From Gammaproteobacteria bacterium (lineage in GTDB: Bacteria > Pseudomonadota > Gammaproteobacteria > GRL18): a stretch of 9,927 bases of DNA. The DNA is taken from NCBI GenBank assembly GCA_030632625.1, contig DAOVUK010000074.1, positions 1-9,927 on the forward strand, in the 5' to 3' direction. The stretch's first letter is position 1, and each line of letters opens with the position of its first letter. The notes under the pieces were generated by a model, which was given only the letters and a program-made list of their open reading frames with translations, had not been told where the DNA came from and ran no database searches. Of this stretch, positions 6,787 to 9,927 are shown one piece after another. The position numbers were made by a program, and so were the translations under genes.

Positions 6787-6816
6787 TTGTAATGCACATT
6801 TTTTCACTCATATAAT
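6787..6816 (+). promoter_or_regulatory. Orphan promoter candidate in the convergent gap
   Basis: TTGTAA (6787-6792) and a perfect TATAAT (6811-6816), 18 bp apart, point rightward into the 3' end of the symporter gene on the opposite strand. No recognisable gene follows. A transcript starting near 6823 would be A-rich, contain the 6858-6875 hairpin and meet a run of seven T at 6900-6906. It may make a short RNA antisense to the symporter tail, or be a chance match in AT-rich DNA. Confidence 0.35.
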
Positions 6817-6835
6817 AACCGCTTTAACCTAGAAT

Positions 6836-6875
6836 AAAAAAAAAAAGGAAAAAGAAGGAAAACAGGGATGTTTTC
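6836..6875 (-). terminator. Intrinsic terminator of the symporter gene
   Basis: On the minus strand, GAAAAC (6870-6875) and GTTTTC (6858-6863) form a 6-bp stem with a 6-nt loop, followed by a pyrimidine tract that ends in eleven T (the A-run at 6836-6846). It begins 14 nt after the symporter stop codon. Confidence 0.65.
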
Positions 6876-6889
6876 ATGAAGAATCCAGC

Positions 6890-8461
6890 TTACAACTTCT
6901 TTTTTTCTTTTATTCGCCCCCAAACTGAAAGCTCACCCACAGGTGAGTGACGCTGAAATATAACGTGCGACATAAAAAAGCCCGTTAAAAACATCAGTAA
7001 ATTACCAATAATAGCCGTGTAATATAAATCAAATGGTAAATCCCAGCCTTCTGGCAAAAGCTCTTTCTTTGCCAGAATTGTCCAGATTGTAAATAAAGCG
7101 GTGAGAATTAAGCCACTCCAGACCGCTCTTGCATCACCCTGTTCAGTGAAAAATCCGAGCAAATAAATACCCAGTACACCACCAGAAACAATCGAAACAA
7201 GAATAGTGGCAGTATCCTGTAATGTTTTTGTTTCAGCATTCATAAGCAATATGGCACCAACAATCATAATAATTGAAACAAGCACAGCTATTATTTTGGC
7301 CACTGTCAAATAATGCCGATCCAGTTTTTCTGTTTTAGAGAAACGTTTGTAAATATCAATAATTGAAACCGTTGAAATCGCATTAATGCTGGAATCAAGC
7401 GATGACATAGCGGCCGCAAGTGCAGCAGCAATAACGATTCCAGCAACACCGGAAGGTAGATAATGATTAATAAAATAAGGCAGGATTTGTTCTGCTTTTT
7501 GTTCACCATTAAGAATTTGTGTGGCAGTGTCTGTGGGGAAAACCTGAAAGAAAACATAAAGAGCTGTCCCTAGAAACATATAGAAAGCCCAGATAGGCAG
7601 GCTAGTGAACGCACAGACGAACATAGCTTTACGCGCCTCAGCATCACTCTTTGATGCGCAAAAGCGCTGTACCGTATTTTGATTGGCACTATATTCAGTT
7701 AGCCAGGCTGTTAAGCCCATCAATAAAAGCATTGTGCCGGTCTTATCCTGCAGGGAAAAAGACCAGTCAACAGGAATGAGTTCATCGCCTTTCAATTCAG
7801 CAAAAGCCAGTTTCCCATGTTCAGCGGCAATACTGAGAATCTGTTCCAGACCGCCGGGCAAACTGCCGATAATAACCGCCAGACAAAATAGTCCGCCCAC
7901 CATCAAAACAATGGTTTGCAGCACATCTGTCCAGATAACCGCATCGATGCCACCAACTATGGTATAAACTGCAACAAAAACACCACCAATAATGATTGAC
8001 ATTTCCGGGCTTAAGCCGGTTAATTCATGAATCAACAGGGACAGCAAATATAAAATAATACTGATCCGCACTAGTTGTCCAAGAATAAACGTTAATGCCC
8101 CATAAACACGTATCGAAGGACCAAAACGATCTTCCAGGTATTCATAAGCAGTGATGGTATTACCACGTCGAAAAAAAGGCAGAAAAATATAAGCTGCAAC
8201 AAAAATTGCCACCGGCAGCATTAAATTTGGTAGATAGCGGAGCCAGGCAGTTTTATAGGCGTCACCGGGATAAGCAAGAAAGGTAATGGAACTAATGGAA
8301 GTACCGACAAGACTCAGGCCGATAACCCAGCCGGAAAAGGAACGGCCACCAACAAAATATTCTTCCGTACTGGTATTTTTACGAGAAAAATAAAGTCCAA
8401 TCGCCATAACAATAATAAGATAGCCAATTAAGGCCAGCAGATCAGGAAGAGAAAGTGACAT
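6890..8461 (-). CDS. Sodium:solute symporter family (SSS/SLC5) permease
   Basis: A 523-residue inner-membrane transporter of the sodium:solute symporter family, which uses the sodium gradient to import sugars, amino acids, carboxylates, vitamins or anions. About thirteen hydrophobic segments can be seen. Family marks are 'SLVGTSISSITFLAYPGDAY' (50-69), 'GGIDAVIWTDVLQ' (170-182), 'NQNTVQRFCASKS' (260-272) and 'AAAMSSLDSSINAIST' (349-364). In the last of these, S353-S354 occupy the position of the Na2-site serines known from vSGLT. The substrate cannot be read from sequence. The first TM helix starts within ten residues of the chosen ATG, supporting it, but the Shine-Dalgarno sequence is poor. 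The gene is divergent from argA (74-nt gap) and convergent with the TetR gene; no functional link to either is evident. Confidence 0.9.
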   Translation of the reverse strand: MSLSLPDLLALIGYLIIVMAIGLYFSRKNTSTEEYFVGGRSFSGWVIGLSLVGTSISSITFLAYPGDAYKTAWLRYLPNLMLPVAIFVAAYIFLPFFRRGNTITAYEYLEDRFGPSIRVYGALTFILGQLVRISIILYLLSLLIHELTGLSPEMSIIIGGVFVAVYTIVGGIDAVIWTDVLQTIVLMVGGLFCLAVIIGSLPGGLEQILSIAAEHGKLAFAELKGDELIPVDWSFSLQDKTGTMLLLMGLTAWLTEYSANQNTVQRFCASKSDAEARKAMFVCAFTSLPIWAFYMFLGTALYVFFQVFPTDTATQILNGEQKAEQILPYFINHYLPSGVAGIVIAAALAAAMSSLDSSINAISTVSIIDIYKRFSKTEKLDRHYLTVAKIIAVLVSIIMIVGAILLMNAETKTLQDTATILVSIVSGGVLGIYLLGFFTEQGDARAVWSGLILTALFTIWTILAKKELLPEGWDLPFDLYYTAIIGNLLMFLTGFFMSHVIFQRHSPVGELSVWGRIKEKKKL

Positions 8462-8521
8462 AATAAATTTAAAGCCCGAAAAGAATTGTTAATTGTTCAG
8501 GAAATGAAAATAGCATAATGA

Positions 8522-8527
8522 TATAAT
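8522..8527 (+). promoter_or_regulatory. -10 element immediately ahead of argA
   Basis: A perfect TATAAT ends 8 nt before the argA ATG, predicting a start at about 8534 and a leader of about two bases. No fitting -35 is present at 16-18 bp. An alternative -10, CATAAT (8514-8519), has TTGTTC (8493-8498) 15 bp upstream and would give a leader of about 10 nt. No clear promoter was found for the divergent symporter in this gap. Confidence 0.45.
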
Positions 8528-8535
8528 CAATAACC

Positions 8536-9912
8536 ATGGCTGATTCTAACACAAACACAAATTTACCCAACAACTCTTTGCCAGGCACCTCTTTTCCAAA
8601 CAAAGAAGAAGTAGACTTTGTGCAATGGTTCCGAAATGCAGCACCTTATATAAATGCTTTTCGTAAGCAGACATTTGTCATTTATTTTAGTGGTGATGTC
8701 CTGGCCGACAATGAATTTCCATCACTAATTCATGATATTACTTTACTCAATAGTCTGGGTGTTAAAATCGTTCTGGTGCATGGTGCCCGAAGCCAGATTG
8801 AACAACGTCTTAATGAAGCAAAGATCCAGTCAGAATTTTTTCAGGGTTTACGTGTCACTGATAGTAAAGTGATGCACATCATAAAGGAAGTATCAGGCAG
8901 TATACGCATCAATATCGAGGCACTATTTTCAACCAGTCTGAAATATACTCCTATGGCCGGTTCGCATTTGAATATTATTTCGGGCAACTATGTGACTGCT
9001 AAACCAAAAGGTATCATCAATGGCATTGATTATTTACACACGGGTGATATTAGAAAAATTGATAGTGCATCAATTAAACACTCGCTGGATGCCGGTGATG
9101 TAATCTTACTTTCTCCTATCGGTTTTTCACCCACTGGTGAAATATTCAATATAAATGGTGAAGATCTGGCAACTCTCAGTTCAATTGAGCTCAAGGCAGA
9201 CAAATTAATTTTTATTGATGATGCACAAGGTATCCTTGACAACAACAATCAATTATTAAATGAAGTCACAACACAAGAACTTAATACCATAATAAATACT
9301 AATAAAACAGAACAAAATGATATAGTTCGTCATTATCAGCGTATCAGTCATGCCAGTGAAATGGGTGTTAAAAGAGTTCATATTATCGATCGTAATATTG
9401 AAGGCTCATTATTACTCGAATTATTTACCCAAAATGGTATCGGCACCTTAGTCAGTACTGATCAACTGGAAGATATTCGCTCAGCAAACATTGATGATGT
9501 TAATGGCATTATTGAACTCATTAAGCCATTAGAAGAATCAGGTTTACTTGTTAAACGTTCCCGTGAACGACTTGAAACAGAAATACACAACTTTTATGTT
9601 ATAGAGCGTGAAAATCGAATTATCGGCTGTGCCGCTCTTTATATTTCAGATGATCAAAAACAGGCAGAAATTGCCTGTCTTGCAATAGCAGAAGAATACC
9701 AGTCACAGGGGCGAGGAGAAAAACTTTTTGCTCATATCTATAAAGGTGCTCAACAACATGAACTGAAACAGTTATTTATTCTCACCACACAGGCCACTCA
9801 CTGGTTTATAGAGCATGGTTTTATTAAGAAGACACTTGAGGAGCTACCCAGTGAAAAGCAGGCTTTATACAATTACCAGCGTAATTCAGCAGTCTATATT
9901 AAAGAACTATAA
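8536..9912 (+). CDS. argA: N-acetylglutamate synthase
   Basis: ArgA transfers the acetyl group of acetyl-CoA to glutamate, the first step of arginine synthesis, and in related bacteria is feedback-inhibited by arginine. At 458 residues it is slightly longer than E. coli ArgA (443). An N-terminal amino-acid-kinase-like domain (about 27-300) carries 'LGVKIVLVHGARSQI' and 'MAGSHLNIISGNY' and is thought to bind arginine. A C-terminal GNAT acetyltransferase domain (about 313-452) has the acetyl-CoA loop Q389-S-Q-G392-R-G394 and the ending 'LYNYQRNSAVYI'. The first 25 or so residues are an Asn/Ser-rich extension not seen in E. coli. An in-frame stop at 8524-8526 limits the start, and the ATG at 8536 is the only ATG before residue 113. 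No Shine-Dalgarno sequence precedes it, so initiation is probably on a leaderless or near-leaderless mRNA. Confidence 0.96.
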   Translation: MADSNTNTNLPNNSLPGTSFPNKEEVDFVQWFRNAAPYINAFRKQTFVIYFSGDVLADNEFPSLIHDITLLNSLGVKIVLVHGARSQIEQRLNEAKIQSEFFQGLRVTDSKVMHIIKEVSGSIRINIEALFSTSLKYTPMAGSHLNIISGNYVTAKPKGIINGIDYLHTGDIRKIDSASIKHSLDAGDVILLSPIGFSPTGEIFNINGEDLATLSSIELKADKLIFIDDAQGILDNNNQLLNEVTTQELNTIINTNKTEQNDIVRHYQRISHASEMGVKRVHIIDRNIEGSLLLELFTQNGIGTLVSTDQLEDIRSANIDDVNGIIELIKPLEESGLLVKRSRERLETEIHNFYVIERENRIIGCAALYISDDQKQAEIACLAIAEEYQSQGRGEKLFAHIYKGAQQHELKQLFILTTQATHWFIEHGFIKKTLEELPSEKQALYNYQRNSAVYIKEL

Positions 9913-9927
9913 AAGAACTATAAAAGA
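9901..9927 (+). repeat. 11-bp tandem repeat across the argA stop codon
   Basis: AAAGAACTATA occurs twice in a row (9901-9911 and 9912-9922), followed by a partial third copy, AAAGA, to the window edge. The first copy encodes the last ArgA residues and the stop codon. The third copy may continue beyond the window. Confidence 0.85.

Noticed and set aside
6932..6947. CTCACC/GGTGAG hairpin, the same stem as at 158-179
   Set aside because: It is inside the symporter coding region, the loops differ, and a shared 6-bp stem is easily coincidental.

Overview
The window is chromosomal DNA of a fairly AT-rich gammaproteobacterium. ArgA, IlvD, the class III alcohol dehydrogenase and S-formylglutathione hydrolase all read closely like their E. 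coli counterparts. Stand-alone PilZ proteins and a YgiM-like SH3/coiled-coil membrane protein also fit a free-living gammaproteobacterium. Genus cannot be fixed from this sequence. No insertion sequence, phage gene, CRISPR array, tRNA or rRNA is visible.

Layout. 1-362 has no recognisable gene, only small hairpins and an isolated -10-like hexamer. 363-668 (+) is a small PilZ protein. 740-1426 (+) is a secreted or membrane-anchored SH3/coiled-coil protein. 1500-1844 (-) is a second PilZ protein, bracketed by two identical 28-bp perfect palindromes (1434-1461 and 1935-1962). 1985-3841 (-) is ilvD. 4049-4903 and 4928-6037 (both -) form a two-gene glutathione-dependent formaldehyde detoxification operon: frmA-type dehydrogenase first, S-formylglutathione hydrolase second. 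6138-6755 (+) is a divergent TetR-family regulator. 6890-8461 (-) is a sodium:solute symporter with a good intrinsic terminator. 8536-9912 (+) is argA, ending a few bases before the window edge.

How the genes work together. The clearest functional unit is the formaldehyde module. Formaldehyde joined to glutathione is oxidised by FrmA to S-formylglutathione, and the hydrolase releases formate and glutathione. Its divergent TetR regulator faces a compact control region. The frmA promoter (TTGACA, 17 bp, TATTAT) has an 18-bp inverted repeat filling its spacer. The regulator's own promoter (TTGTCA, 16 bp, TATAAT) points the other way and shares nearly the same -35 bases. The regulator's predicted transcription start falls on its ATG, so its mRNA is probably leaderless. 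This TetR-controlled arrangement differs from the CsoR-type FrmR of E. coli and the MerR-type NmlR of Neisseria, and is the most interesting item here. ilvD (branched-chain amino acids) and argA (arginine) are unlinked housekeeping genes. The two PilZ proteins suggest cyclic-di-GMP signalling, but their targets are not evident.
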